Assembly (NCBI RefSeq): GCF_019801145.1
Contig: NZ_JAHVJQ010000004.1
Location: 434,001-498,000 of the forward strand
DNA: 64,000 bases
Direction of reading: 5' to 3'
Origin: Leisingera aquaemixtae
Lineage (GTDB): Bacteria; Pseudomonadota; Alphaproteobacteria; Rhodobacterales; Rhodobacteraceae
A program made the position numbers and the translations under genes. A model generated the notes under the pieces. That model did no database searches. It was not told the origin of the DNA and worked only from the letters and a program-made list of their open reading frames with translations. The stretch's first letter is position 1. Each line of letters begins with the position of its first letter. Shown here one piece after another: positions 47,991 through 56,906 of this stretch.

Positions 47991-48752
47991 TTACCACTTG
48001 GCGCCCGGATAGGCGCGCTGCAGCCATTGCATCTGAGTCAGCAGATGGCCCAGGTGCTCGGTATGCATCGCTCCGGTGCGGCCGCCCTTGTGGGCAAAGC
48101 TGCTCTCCGGAATGGTCAGCGTCGCGTCGCCCAGGATGCGGGAGACCAGCGCGTCATATTCCTCGCGCAGGGAGGCTGGATCGGGGGCGATGCCCGCCTT
48201 CACCATCTCGGCGTCGACCTCGTCGGACTGGAACATCTCGCCGACGTAGGGCCACAGGTAGTCCAGCGCCTCCTGCATCCGGCGGCGGCTTTCCTCGGTG
48301 CCGTCGCCCAGGCCCACCACGGTGTCGGCGGAACGCTCCAGGTGATAGGCAACCTCTTTCGAGGCCTTTTCGGCAATCGCTGCAACCCGCTCGTCCGAGG
48401 ATTTCATCAGCCGGCCCAGCTGGATCGAATGCCAGGCATCGAACAGGAACTGGCGCATCAGGGTGCGGCCGAAGTCGCCGTTCGGCACCTCGCACAACAA
48501 CACGTTGCGGAAATCCCAGGCGTCGCGCAGGAAGGCGAGGTCGTCGGCGGTTTTGCTGCCGCCCTGCACCTCGCCCGCGAGGCCCAGCCACATTTGGGTC
48601 TGCCCGATCAGGTCGAGCGCGGTATTGGCCAGCGCGATGTCCTCTTCCAGCACCGGCGCGTGGCCGCACCATTCGCTGACCCGGTGGCCGAGGACCAGGG
48701 TGTTGTCCCCCATCCGCAGCAGAAACTGGGAAAATGCGTCTTCGCGGGTCAT
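47991..48752 (-). CDS. paaC: phenylacetyl-CoA epoxidase structural subunit PaaC
   Basis: 253-residue helical partner of PaaA, ferritin-like but catalytically inactive in characterised cases. LLRMGDNTLVLGHRVSEWCGHAPVLEEDIALANTALDLIGQ is the family start. It keeps PaaA folded and helps bind substrate. The start overlaps the paaB stop by one base. Confidence 0.94.
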   Translation of the reverse strand: MTREDAFSQFLLRMGDNTLVLGHRVSEWCGHAPVLEEDIALANTALDLIGQTQMWLGLAGEVQGGSKTADDLAFLRDAWDFRNVLLCEVPNGDFGRTLMRQFLFDAWHSIQLGRLMKSSDERVAAIAEKASKEVAYHLERSADTVVGLGDGTEESRRRMQEALDYLWPYVGEMFQSDEVDAEMVKAGIAPDPASLREEYDALVSRILGDATLTIPESSFAHKGGRTGAMHTEHLGHLLTQMQWLQRAYPGAKW

Positions 48753-49036
48753 TACATCGCCCCCACTTCTTCGGGGATGTCGAAGAAGGTCGGGTGGCGG
48801 TAGACCTTGGACTCCGACGGTTCATACAGCGGGCCCTTGTCGCTGGGCGAGGAGGCGGCGATGTGGTTTGCTTCAACCACCCAGATCGACACGCCTTCGT
48901 TGCGGCGGGTATAAACGTCGCGGGCGTTCTTGATCGCCATTTCAGCGTCGGGCGCATGCAGGGAGCCGACGTGGCGGTGGCTCATGCCGTGCTGGCCGCG
49001 GATGAAGATTTCCCAGAGGGGCCATTCGTTTTTCAT
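48752..49036 (-). CDS. paaB: phenylacetyl-CoA epoxidase subunit PaaB
   Basis: 94-residue small subunit of the epoxidase: EWPLWEIFIRGQHGMSHRHVGSLHAPDAEMAIKNARDVYTRRNEG is the PaaB signature. It bridges PaaA-PaaC dimers. Between paaA (73-base gap) and paaC (overlapping). Confidence 0.95.
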   Translation of the reverse strand: MKNEWPLWEIFIRGQHGMSHRHVGSLHAPDAEMAIKNARDVYTRRNEGVSIWVVEANHIAASSPSDKGPLYEPSESKVYRHPTFFDIPEEVGAM

Positions 49037-49109
49037 GTCTCAAATCCTCCTGGCTGAGGGGGCGCTGCGCCGGGTCCTAATTGGGGGCGGAGCGCCGGAA
49101 TGCTTGGGG

Positions 49110-50087
49110 TTACTCGGCGGCGTGCTGGCGCGCGGCTTTCTTTTTGGCGTGGGCAAGCAGGCCATCACGGACCCAGGCGCCGTCGTCCCAGGCCTTGTTG
49201 CGGGCGGCAAGGCGGTCGACGTTGCAGGGGCCGTTGCCCTTGATCACCTCGAAGAACTCCGACCAGTCCGGGTCGCTGTAGTCGTAGTGGCCGCGCTCTT
49301 CGTTCCACTTGATGGTGGGATCCGGCAGGTCGAGGCCGAGGAATTCGATCTGCGGCACCGTCTGGTCGACGAATTTCTGGCGCAGCTCGTCATTGGTGTT
49401 GATCTTGATCTTCCAGGCCATGCTTTGGGCGGAGTGGACCGAGTCCTTGTCGGACGGGCCGAACATCATCAGCGCCGGGAACCAAAGGCGGTTGACCGCA
49501 TCCTGCGCCATTTTCTTCTGCGCAGGCGTGCCCTCGGCCATCTTGCGGATGGCGTCGAACCCCTGGCGGGCATGGAAGCTCTCTTCCTTGCAGATGCGGA
49601 TCATCGCGCGGGAATAGGGGCCGAAGGAGGTCCGCTGCAGCGGCACCTGGTTCATGATCGCCGCGCCGTCAACCAGCCAGCCCACCGCGCCGATGTCGGC
49701 CCAGTTCAGCGTCGGGTAGTTGAAGATCGACGAATACTTCATGCGCCCGTCGAGCAGCATTTCGGTGAGCTCGTCGCGCGAAACGCCCATGGTTTCCGCC
49801 GCACAGTAGAGGTAGAGGCCGTGGCCCGCCTCGTCCTGCACCTTGGCGAGCAGGATCGCCTTGCGCTCCAGCGTGGGGGCGCGGGTGATCCAGTTGCCCT
49901 CGGGCAGCTGGCCGACGATTTCCGAGTGGGCGTGCTGGCCGATCTGGCGGATCAGCGTCTTGCGGTAGCCTTCGGGCATCCAGTCCTTGGGCTCGATCTT
50001 CTCGCCCGCGTCGATGCGCGCCTGGAAGGCGGCCAGCTTTTCGGGATCGTCCTGGGTCGCTTCGGATTGGACCATCTGAGCATACAT
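49110..50087 (-). CDS. paaA: phenylacetyl-CoA epoxidase catalytic subunit PaaA
   Basis: 325-residue di-iron monooxygenase that epoxidises the ring of phenylacetyl-CoA. Candidate iron ligands are E56, E86-x-x-H89 in DEAGH, and E169-x-x-H172 in [10 protein letters not shown]. The length is close to E. coli PaaA (309). It follows pcaF by 24 bases and starts the paaABCDE run. Confidence 0.96.
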   Translation of the reverse strand: MYAQMVQSEATQDDPEKLAAFQARIDAGEKIEPKDWMPEGYRKTLIRQIGQHAHSEIVGQLPEGNWITRAPTLERKAILLAKVQDEAGHGLYLYCAAETMGVSRDELTEMLLDGRMKYSSIFNYPTLNWADIGAVGWLVDGAAIMNQVPLQRTSFGPYSRAMIRICKEESFHARQGFDAIRKMAEGTPAQKKMAQDAVNRLWFPALMMFGPSDKDSVHSAQSMAWKIKINTNDELRQKFVDQTVPQIEFLGLDLPDPTIKWNEERGHYDYSDPDWSEFFEVIKGNGPCNVDRLAARNKAWDDGAWVRDGLLAHAKKKAARQHAAE

Positions 50088-50111
50088 GTCTGGGACCTCC
50101 TCAGGTTTTCG

Positions 50112-51314
50112 TTAAATGCGTTCCAGGATCAGGGCGGTGCCCTGTCCGACGCCGACGCACATGGTGCACAGGGCATAACGCCCGCCAGTGCGCTGCAATT
50201 GGTAGGCGGCGGTCAGCACCAGCCGCGCCCCGGACATGCCGAGCGGGTGGCCCAGTGCAATTGCACCGCCGTTGGGATTAACATGGGGCGCATCGTCCGG
50301 AAGGCCAAGCTCGCGCAGGGTGGCGAGGCCCTGCGAGGCAAACGCTTCGTTCAGCTCGATCACGTCCATCTGGCCGATGGTCAGGCCGGTGCGGGCCAGC
50401 ACCTTGCGGGTGGCGGGCACCGGGCCGATGCCCATGATGCGCGGCTCGACGCCGGCGGCGGCCATGCCGACAATGCGGGCCATCGGTTTCAGGCCGTTTT
50501 TCGCGGCCGCAGCCTCATTCGCCATCAGGATCGCCGCGGCGCCGTCGTTGACGCCGGAGGCATTGCCAGCGGTCACGCTCTTGTCCGGGCCGTTGACACC
50601 CTTGAGGCCCGACAGCTTCTCTGCCGAGGTGCCGGGGCGGGGGTGTTCGTCGGTGTCCACCACCAGATCATCGCCCTTGCGCTGCGGGATGGTGACCGGG
50701 GTGATTTCGTCCTTGAAGATGCCGGCCTCATGCGCGGCGGCCCAGCGGGCCTGGCTGCGGGCGGCAAAGGCATCCTGATCCTCGCGGGAGACGCCGTAAT
50801 CCTCTGCCACGTTGTCGGCGGTCTGCGGCATCGAGTCGGTGCCGTACATCTCGTGCATTTTCTTGTTCACGAAGCGCCAGCCGATGGTGGTGTCATAGAC
50901 CGCATTGGCGCGGGTGAAGGCGCTGGTGGCCTTGGGCATCACGAAGGGCGCGCGCGACATGCTTTCGACACCGCCGGCGATGGCCATGTCATAGTCGCCT
51001 GCCTTGATGCCGCGGGACGCCATGCCCACCGCATCCATGCCGGAGGCGCAGAGGCGGTTGATGGTGGTGCCGGGCACTGAGGTCGACAGGCCCGCCAGCA
51101 GTGCCGCCATGCGGGCCACGTTGCGGTTGCTTTCGCCGGCCTGGTTGGCATCGCCCAGGATCACATCATCCAGGCTGCCCCAGTCAACGTCCGGGTTGCG
51201 CGCGGCTAGCGCGGCAATCGGCAGAGCGGCAAGGTCATCAGTCCGCACCTGGCTCAGCGCGCCGCCGTAGCGGCCGATCGGGGTGCGGGTGGCATCGCAG
51301 ATGAAAGCATCCAT
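50112..51314 (-). CDS. pcaF: 3-oxoadipyl-CoA thiolase
   Basis: 400-residue thiolase cleaving 3-oxoadipyl-CoA to acetyl-CoA and succinyl-CoA, the last step of the phenylacetate and beta-ketoadipate routes (PaaJ/PcaF). The catalytic C89 is in RLCASGMDAVG, H in GGAIALGHPLGMSGAR and the second Cys in CTMCVGVGQGTAL. The gene is first in the paa operon and has a palindromic operator 36 bp upstream. Context decides for PaaJ function rather than biosynthetic acetyl-CoA acetyltransferase. Confidence 0.92.
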   Translation of the reverse strand: MDAFICDATRTPIGRYGGALSQVRTDDLAALPIAALAARNPDVDWGSLDDVILGDANQAGESNRNVARMAALLAGLSTSVPGTTINRLCASGMDAVGMASRGIKAGDYDMAIAGGVESMSRAPFVMPKATSAFTRANAVYDTTIGWRFVNKKMHEMYGTDSMPQTADNVAEDYGVSREDQDAFAARSQARWAAAHEAGIFKDEITPVTIPQRKGDDLVVDTDEHPRPGTSAEKLSGLKGVNGPDKSVTAGNASGVNDGAAAILMANEAAAAKNGLKPMARIVGMAAAGVEPRIMGIGPVPATRKVLARTGLTIGQMDVIELNEAFASQGLATLRELGLPDDAPHVNPNGGAIALGHPLGMSGARLVLTAAYQLQRTGGRYALCTMCVGVGQGTALILERI

Positions 51315-51350
51315 GGGTGTTCGCGTCTCCTGTGGCGGCGGCAGGAAAAG

Positions 51351-51366
51351 CCGACCGTTGGGTCGG
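51351..51366. promoter_or_regulatory. palindromic operator of the paa operon
   Basis: CCGACC-GTTG-GGTCGG, a perfect 6-4-6 palindrome, 36 bp upstream of the pcaF ATG, inside AAGCCGACC...GGTCGGTATT. The form fits a TetR-type repressor such as PaaR. No paaR gene is in the window. Confidence 0.65.
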
Positions 51367-51586
51367 TATTACGCTGGAAGATGATTCGCAGCAAGTGAAA
51401 TGTAACGTGAAAAATGTTTGATTGAAAAATCTGTAACGAATTGGTGCGGCAGAGCGTGGGCCGGCCGGTTCAGGCAGGGCGTTTGATCTGGCGGCGCCTT
51501 CAGCAGCGCCAGGCGCAACTAAAAAAAGTTATTGCGGGAACGACCGGTAAAGGCGGGAAGAGACGGGCCGGCCTTGGGGCGCCCTA

Positions 51587-52114
51587 TCAGGCCCGGTATT
51601 GCAGGACAGTGTTGGGGTAATTGGCCTGTCCGATGCTGAAATGGGTCTGGCCTGCCTGCTCAAACCCGTTCCGCAGATAGAACGAGATCGCGCGCGCGTT
51701 TTCCGAATTGCTGGTGAGCCAGGGCGCGTCCCAGCCATTTGACCGGCATAGTTGAAGCCCGGCCTGCAGCAGGCGGAGGCCGGTGCCATGCCCGTGGTGC
51801 CGGGGCTGAACATAGAGTGTCGCGATCTCGGTGCGGGACGCCCCGCCGGCTGGGCTTGGCCGCCCGTGCGCGAGCCGGATGTAGCCGTCGATGCCGTCCC
51901 GGTTCTGCGAAACCAGCAGGCGCTCGGCAGGGTTATTCAGGGCCTCTGCAAAATGCGCTGGGGTGTAGTGGCTGAGCACATAGTCTGCGAAATGCCCGCT
52001 GACTCCGTTGCGCAGGTAGGTGCCTGTCCAAACTTCGATCGACAGGGCCGCGAGGCTGGTGCAGTCGCCTGCGGCGGCGGGGCGGATCGCGGTTTGCAGC
52101 ATGGGTCTGGTCAT
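51587..52114 (-). CDS. GNAT family N-acetyltransferase
   Basis: 175 residues: IRPAAAGDCTSLAALSIEVWTGTYLRNG at the start, the acetyl-CoA loop region IATLYVQPRHHGHGTGLRLLQAGLQL (the usual Q/R-x-x-G-x-G/A is HHGHGTG) and TSNSENARAISFYLRNGFEQAG. Substrate unknown. The start is uncertain: 52114 (ATG) or 52102; the GTG at 52141 gives an implausible hydrophobic extension. Upstream of the paa operon on the same strand, but separated from it by 270 bp. Confidence 0.8.
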   Translation of the reverse strand: MTRPMLQTAIRPAAAGDCTSLAALSIEVWTGTYLRNGVSGHFADYVLSHYTPAHFAEALNNPAERLLVSQNRDGIDGYIRLAHGRPSPAGGASRTEIATLYVQPRHHGHGTGLRLLQAGLQLCRSNGWDAPWLTSNSENARAISFYLRNGFEQAGQTHFSIGQANYPNTVLQYRA

Positions 52115-52240
52115 GAAAGCCAAAAGGAATAAGAAAAACACGCGCCATAGTCAGGCAGCGGGCGCTGGGGTCAAGAAGATCTCCTCGCCAAAATTGCTTC
52201 ACTTGTTTATTAATGGGGTGGCACTGAGCGGGAGGCGCCG

Positions 52241-53866
52241 ATGAACATTCTCTATATCATGTTCGACCAGCTGCGGTTCGACTATCTGAGCTGCGCGGGC
52301 CATCCGCATCTGCACACGCCACACATTGACGGGCTGGCCGCCAAGGGGGTGCGCTTCACCCGCGCCTATGTGCAGTCGCCCACTTGCGGCTCGTCGCGGA
52401 TGTCGAGCTATACCGGGCGCTATCCCTCCAGCCACGGGGTGCAGTTCAACAGCTACCCCTTGCGGGTAGGCGAGTGGACAATGGGCGACCATCTGCGCAA
52501 GGCGGGGATGGGCTGCCACCTGATCGGCAAGACCCATATGGTGGCAGATGCTGAAGGGATGCGGCGGCTGGGGCTGGCGCCGGACAGCGTGATCGGCGTG
52601 CGCCAGTCGGAATGCGGGTTCGATCCGTGGGTGCGCGACGACGGGCTGTGGGCGGAAGGGCCGGATGGTTTTTACGACAGCAAGCGCAGCCCCTATAATG
52701 AATACCTGAAGGAAAAGGGCTATCCGGGTGAAAACCCGTGGAACGACTTTGCCAATGCCGGGATTGACGGCGATGACATTGCCTCCGGCTGGTTCATGGT
52801 CAACGCAGACAAGCCTGCCAATATCGCCGAGCAAGACAGTGAAACACCCTGGCTGACCACTCAGGCGATGGCGTTCATCGAACAGGCGGAAGGTCCCTGG
52901 TGCGCGCATCTGAGCTATATCAAGCCGCATTGGCCGTACATCGTGCCTGCGCCCTACCACGATATGTACCGACCGGAGCATGTGCTTCCGGTGGTGCGGT
53001 CGGAGGCGGAGCGCGAGGATGCGCATCCGGTCTTCGATGGCATGATGAACAACCAGATCGGCAAGACTTTCAGCCGTGACGAGGTACGGGAAAAGGTAAT
53101 CCCCGCCTATATGGGGCTGATCAAGCAGGCGGATGACCAGATGGGGCGGCTGTTTGCCTGGCTGGAGGAAACCGGCCGGATGCGGGACACGATGATCGTG
53201 GTGACCTCGGACCATGGCGATTATCTGGGCGATCACTGGCTGGGAGAGAAAAACCTGTTCCACGAGCCTTCGATCAAGGTGCCGCTGATCATCTATGACC
53301 CGCGTGCGGAGGTTGATGCGACACGCGGCACCACCTGCGACGAACTGGTGGAGGCGATTGACCTCCTGCCCACTTTCCTGGAAGTGGCAGGCGGCGAACC
53401 GGCGCCGCATATCCTGGAGGGGCGCTCGCTTATGCCGTTCCTGCGCGGCGAAAGCCCGGATTGGCGCGACTATGCGATTGCCGAGTTCGACTATTCCACC
53501 ATGCCGCTGTGCGAAAAACTGGGGCTGGCGCCGAAGGACGCGCGGCTGTTCATGGTCACCGACAAGCGCTGGAAATTCATGCATGCCGAAGGCGGGCTGC
53601 GGCCGATGCTGTTCGACATGCAGAACGACCCGGAGGAGATGGTGGACCTGGCCAAGGGCGATGCGCATCAGGAGGTCATCGATCTGATGTACGACCGGCT
53701 GTTGGAATGGGGCCTCAGGATGTCGCAGCGGATCACCCTGTCGGATGCGCAGATCAAGGCGCGGCGCGGCAAGTCCGGGCGCAAGGGGATCCTGCTGGGG
53801 GTTTATGAAGCGGATGAAGTGGCGCAGGAACTGACGGAGAAGTACCGCGGTCCCGTGCCCCGGTAA
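52241..53866 (+). CDS. sulfatase / phosphonate monoester hydrolase family enzyme
   Basis: 541-residue alkaline-phosphatase-superfamily hydrolase. Metal residues are in MFDQLRFDY near the start and VTSDHGDYLGDH (about residues 324-335). The nucleophile motif is CGSSRMSSYTGRYPSSHG, where the cysteine near residue 49 would be converted to formylglycine; the usual C-x-P/A-x-R has S at the third place. IGKTHM and SYIKPHWPY are further family points. No signal peptide, so a cytoplasmic enzyme acting on sulfate or phosphonate esters. Next to GntR but not overlapping. Confidence 0.85.
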   Translation: MNILYIMFDQLRFDYLSCAGHPHLHTPHIDGLAAKGVRFTRAYVQSPTCGSSRMSSYTGRYPSSHGVQFNSYPLRVGEWTMGDHLRKAGMGCHLIGKTHMVADAEGMRRLGLAPDSVIGVRQSECGFDPWVRDDGLWAEGPDGFYDSKRSPYNEYLKEKGYPGENPWNDFANAGIDGDDIASGWFMVNADKPANIAEQDSETPWLTTQAMAFIEQAEGPWCAHLSYIKPHWPYIVPAPYHDMYRPEHVLPVVRSEAEREDAHPVFDGMMNNQIGKTFSRDEVREKVIPAYMGLIKQADDQMGRLFAWLEETGRMRDTMIVVTSDHGDYLGDHWLGEKNLFHEPSIKVPLIIYDPRAEVDATRGTTCDELVEAIDLLPTFLEVAGGEPAPHILEGRSLMPFLRGESPDWRDYAIAEFDYSTMPLCEKLGLAPKDARLFMVTDKRWKFMHAEGGLRPMLFDMQNDPEEMVDLAKGDAHQEVIDLMYDRLLEWGLRMSQRITLSDAQIKARRGKSGRKGILLGVYEADEVAQELTEKYRGPVPR

Positions 53867-53878
53867 CCGTCCTGCTCA

Positions 53879-53900
53879 TTCACCTTTGCGCAAATACTCC
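53879..53900 (+). repeat. 3'-end motif, copy 4
   Basis: TTCACCTTTGCG followed by CAAATACTCC, 13 bases after the sulfatase stop and in the sense direction of that gene. A GC-rich hairpin stretch follows. Confidence 0.5.
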
Positions 53901-53995
53901 GGGGGAGCCCGCAGGGCGGGGGCAGCGCCCCAGCCCGCGTTGCCAAGCAGCGGAGGGGCGCATAAATTGACCGGAAACGCATCAAAGGCGGCGCA

Positions 53996-54646
53996 ATGGC
54001 AGGGCAGACGGAACAGGTTCTGAACGCAATCCTTGAGGATATCGAGGCCGGAAGGCTGGTGCCCGGCGCGCCGCTTGAGGAAAGCGAGCTGGTGGAGCGT
54101 CACGGGGTTTCGCGGACGCCGGTGCGGGAGGCTTTTATCCAGCTGGAGGCGATCGGGCTGATCAAGCGGCTGCCGCGCAAGGGGGCGGTGCTGTTCAAGC
54201 CGACGCTGGAGGAATTCCTGGCAATCCTGGAAGTGCATGCCCGGCTGGAGGGGCAGGCGGCGGCGCTGGCCGCGCGGCGGCTGTCGCCGGCGCAGGCCAG
54301 GGAACTGGAGGCGGCGGTGGCCGCCTGCGAGAAGCACGCTGCGGAGAAGGGGGACGGCGATCCGGCCGGTTACTACCAGCTGAACCTGCGGTTTCATGCC
54401 TGTGTGGCGGAAGGCTCCGGCAATCCGTTCCTGGTCGAAATGATCAAGACCAACGCGCGCAAGCTGATGGCCTATTACCGGGCGCGCTACAAGTATCCCG
54501 GCGTTATAGCGCAGTCAGCCAAGGAACACCGGGAGATCGCTGCGCTGATCCTTGCTCATGACCGGGAAGCGGCAGAGGCGGCGATGACCGCGCATGTGCA
54601 GTTCGACCAAGTCACGGTGATGGATCTGCTGGCGGCGCTTGGCTGA
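53996..54646 (+). CDS. GntR family regulator, FadR/FCD subgroup
   Basis: 216 residues. An N-terminal winged helix has ESELVERHGVSRTPVREAFIQLEAIGLIKRLPRKGAVLF; a helical FCD ligand domain follows with LNLRFHACVAEGSGNPFLVEMIKT and the histidines of a possible metal site (HA near 79, H near 137, AKEHREI). It stands between the sulfatase gene and the gamma-glutamyl/P450 cluster and could control either. Its effector is probably a small carboxylate, as usual for the subgroup, but this is inference. Confidence 0.88.
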   Translation: MAGQTEQVLNAILEDIEAGRLVPGAPLEESELVERHGVSRTPVREAFIQLEAIGLIKRLPRKGAVLFKPTLEEFLAILEVHARLEGQAAALAARRLSPAQARELEAAVAACEKHAAEKGDGDPAGYYQLNLRFHACVAEGSGNPFLVEMIKTNARKLMAYYRARYKYPGVIAQSAKEHREIAALILAHDREAAEAAMTAHVQFDQVTVMDLLAALG

Positions 54647-54722
54647 AAGGATGCTGAACGGGGCCTGACGGCCCCGTGCCTCCCCTCTCGGCGGCATAGA
54701 AGCCTGCCGGGCAGCGTGGCGC

Positions 54723-54744
54723 GAGTAATTTTGGGAAAGATGAA
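54723..54744 (-). repeat. 3'-end motif, copy 5
   Basis: Minus strand: TTCATCTTTCCC followed by AAAATTACTC, three bases after the amidotransferase stop, the same spacing as copy 1 after the MAPEG gene. Confidence 0.5.
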
Positions 54745-54747
54745 TTC

Positions 54748-55455
54748 TCAGGTGATGGCTTGTTCGAAGAAGCGCGCGAGGCTTTCCGCAAAGGCTTGCT
54801 GATCGGACTGCTCTGCCAGGCTGTCCAGGGCGCGGGCATAAACAGCCGGGCCGAGTTCGTCCCGCATTTCATCGCACAGAGCGATAATGAATTCGTGGGT
54901 CATCTCCGGGTGGTGCTGGGTGGTGAAGATGTGCCGGGCCAAGGTGAAGCCTGTGTTCGTGCCATCCCTTTCGCTCATCGGGGTTGCGCCGTCCGGCAGG
55001 GTGCGGACGCATTCGCAATGGGAGCCGTAGAGTTTGACTTCATCGGGCAGCGGAGCGGCCCATTCCGGGCGGTGGAGCAGCTGGTTGCGGGTCAGCCCAT
55101 GGACCCAGCCGTCCGGGTTGCGGTTAATGCTGCCGCCAAGGGCCATTGCAATGGCCTGGTGGCCGAAGCAGGCGCCGAACAGCGGGAACTGCCTGGAGCG
55201 GGCGGCGCGGATCAGCTCCAGCAGCTGCGTGACCCACGGCGCGCCGGAGCGGACGGACGCCGGGCTGCCGGTGATCATCGCGCCGTTGAATTCAAACAGA
55301 TCCTGCGGGAAGACCCCGTCCTTCACGGAAAACACCGTGGTGCGCCAGCCCGGCCGGGCCATCTGGATCAGATCGGTGAATTTCTCGCCGTCCTTGGGGT
55401 GCATTTGGGCGAATTCGCTTTCGTCAGTGTTGGTCATCAGAATGGCCAAGTGCAT
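54748..55455 (-). CDS. class I glutamine amidotransferase-like hydrolase
   Basis: 235 residues. The nucleophile elbow is GACFGHQAIAMALGG (C near residue 93) and the His-Glu pair is in TTQHHPEMT. It has no synthetase domain attached, so it acts alone like PuuD-type gamma-glutamyl hydrolases, or as an unidentified amidotransferase. The ATG at 55455 matches the usual LAILMTN start; the longer frame to 55509 runs into the shared promoter. It is divergent from the P450 gene with only 81 bp between. Confidence 0.85.
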   Translation of the reverse strand: MHLAILMTNTDESEFAQMHPKDGEKFTDLIQMARPGWRTTVFSVKDGVFPQDLFEFNGAMITGSPASVRSGAPWVTQLLELIRAARSRQFPLFGACFGHQAIAMALGGSINRNPDGWVHGLTRNQLLHRPEWAAPLPDEVKLYGSHCECVRTLPDGATPMSERDGTNTGFTLARHIFTTQHHPEMTHEFIIALCDEMRDELGPAVYARALDSLAEQSDQQAFAESLARFFEQAIT

Positions 55456-55536
55456 AGGAATGCTCGCAAGATTTTCATTTACATATTTATGATCACTATT
55501 AATATACATTTGGCAAGCAGATTAGGAAAGCCCGCA
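55456..55536. promoter_or_regulatory. AT-rich divergent promoter between amidotransferase and P450 genes
   Basis: 81 bp, strikingly AT-rich for this genome. It contains ATTTATGATCACTATT (55485-55500), one change from the ATTTGTGATCACTA half of the sdhC operator. AGGAAAG at 55524 is the P450 ribosome-binding site. Confidence 0.45.
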
Positions 55537-56796
55537 ATGACAGTTTGGACCCCCACGGACGACGGCTATGCGGATCTGAGCAGCCACGACACCTTTGCCC
55601 ATGGCGCGCCGCACAACACCTTTGCGCGTCTGCGGCGTGAGGACCCGCTGCATTGGACCGAATTCGCGGGCGGCAAGAACTTCTGGTCGGTGACCCGCTA
55701 TGAGGACATCACGGTGATGAACAAGAACACCGAGGTGTTCTCGTCTGCCCGCGGGATCCGGATGGAGGATCAGTCCTACGAGGAGTATCTGGCGCGGCGC
55801 ACCTTCCAGGAGACCGATCCGCCGGAGCATTCCAAAGTGCGGATGAAACTCCTGAAGGCATTTTCCAAGACCACGATGGCGCAGTATGAACAGGATATCC
55901 GCGACCTCTGTGCGGATATTCTGGATCAGGCGCTGGCCAAGGGGGAATTCGACGCCACCAAGGAGATCGCCCGCCAGTTGCCGATGCGGATGCTCGGTCG
56001 GGTGGTGGGCCTGCCGGAGGCGGACTTGCCTTGGCTGGTGGAAAAGGGCGATGCGCTGATCGCCAATACCGATCCGGACTTCACCTCGCATGTGCTGGAC
56101 AAGATGCAGACAGATGAGTTCCGGATGATGCCGTTCAACTCTCCTGCCGGGGCGGAACTGTACATCTACGCCAAGGAGCTGATGGAGGAAAAGGCGCGCA
56201 AGGGCGACACCTCCGGTGTGCTGAACCTGATCCTAGAGCCAGCCAAGGACGGCTCGGTGATCACCGAGACTGAGTTCCGCAATTTCTTCTGCCTGCTGGT
56301 GGCGGCGGGCAATGACACCACGCGGTATTCGATCGCCGCCGGCATCCAAGCGATGTGCCATCAGCCGGAGTTGCTGGTGCAGATGCAGGAGGGCGGTGCG
56401 GTCTGGGACACCGCGGCGGATGAGATCATCCGCTGGGCGACGCCCGCGCTCTACTTCCGCCGGACCGCGACGCGGGATGTGGAAATGCATGGCAAGACCA
56501 TCCGCGAGGGCGACAAGGTGCTGTACTGGTTTGTCTCGGCCAACCGGGACGAGTCGCAGTTCGACGATCCATTTCACGTGAATCTGCACCGCAGCCCGAA
56601 CCGGCATCTGTCATTCGGCCAGTTCGGCCCGCATGTCTGCCTGGGCATGTGGCTGGCGCGGCTGGAGGTTACGGTGCTGTTTCAAGAGCTGGCCAAGCGG
56701 ATCCGGCATATCGAGGCTGCCGGGCCGCACAAGTTCCTGCGCTCCAACTTCGTTGGCGGCATCAAGGAACTGCCGGTGCGGGTCGAGGCAGTGTAG
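55537..56796 (+). CDS. cytochrome P450
   Basis: 419-residue soluble bacterial P450. The I-helix oxygen motif is AAGNDTTR, the K-helix ExxR is EIIR in ADEIIRWATP, and the heme loop is HLSFGQFGPHVCLGMWLARLE with the thiolate cysteine near residue 367. The loop is unusual: F-G sits one place further from the cysteine than in the F-G-x-G-x-H-x-C-x-G pattern. The ATG at 55537 has AGGAAAG eight bases upstream. The ferredoxin two genes later is the likely electron donor; no reductase is present here. Confidence 0.92.
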   Translation: MTVWTPTDDGYADLSSHDTFAHGAPHNTFARLRREDPLHWTEFAGGKNFWSVTRYEDITVMNKNTEVFSSARGIRMEDQSYEEYLARRTFQETDPPEHSKVRMKLLKAFSKTTMAQYEQDIRDLCADILDQALAKGEFDATKEIARQLPMRMLGRVVGLPEADLPWLVEKGDALIANTDPDFTSHVLDKMQTDEFRMMPFNSPAGAELYIYAKELMEEKARKGDTSGVLNLILEPAKDGSVITETEFRNFFCLLVAAGNDTTRYSIAAGIQAMCHQPELLVQMQEGGAVWDTAADEIIRWATPALYFRRTATRDVEMHGKTIREGDKVLYWFVSANRDESQFDDPFHVNLHRSPNRHLSFGQFGPHVCLGMWLARLEVTVLFQELAKRIRHIEAAGPHKFLRSNFVGGIKELPVRVEAV

Positions 56797-56906
56797 CGGC
56801 GGGGCTTTTCTGCAGGAAAGACTCTGCCAATACCGCTAAATATGTTAAGTATTAGGGCACGGGAAAACGATGCCGTAGACTGTCCAACAGGGAAGGACCT
56901 TGAGCC

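Noticed and set aside
54760-55536. Frame continuing upstream of the P450 into the amidotransferase region
   Set aside because: The segment is antisense to a clear amidotransferase; the P450 family start and a good AGGAAAG site fix the start at 55537.
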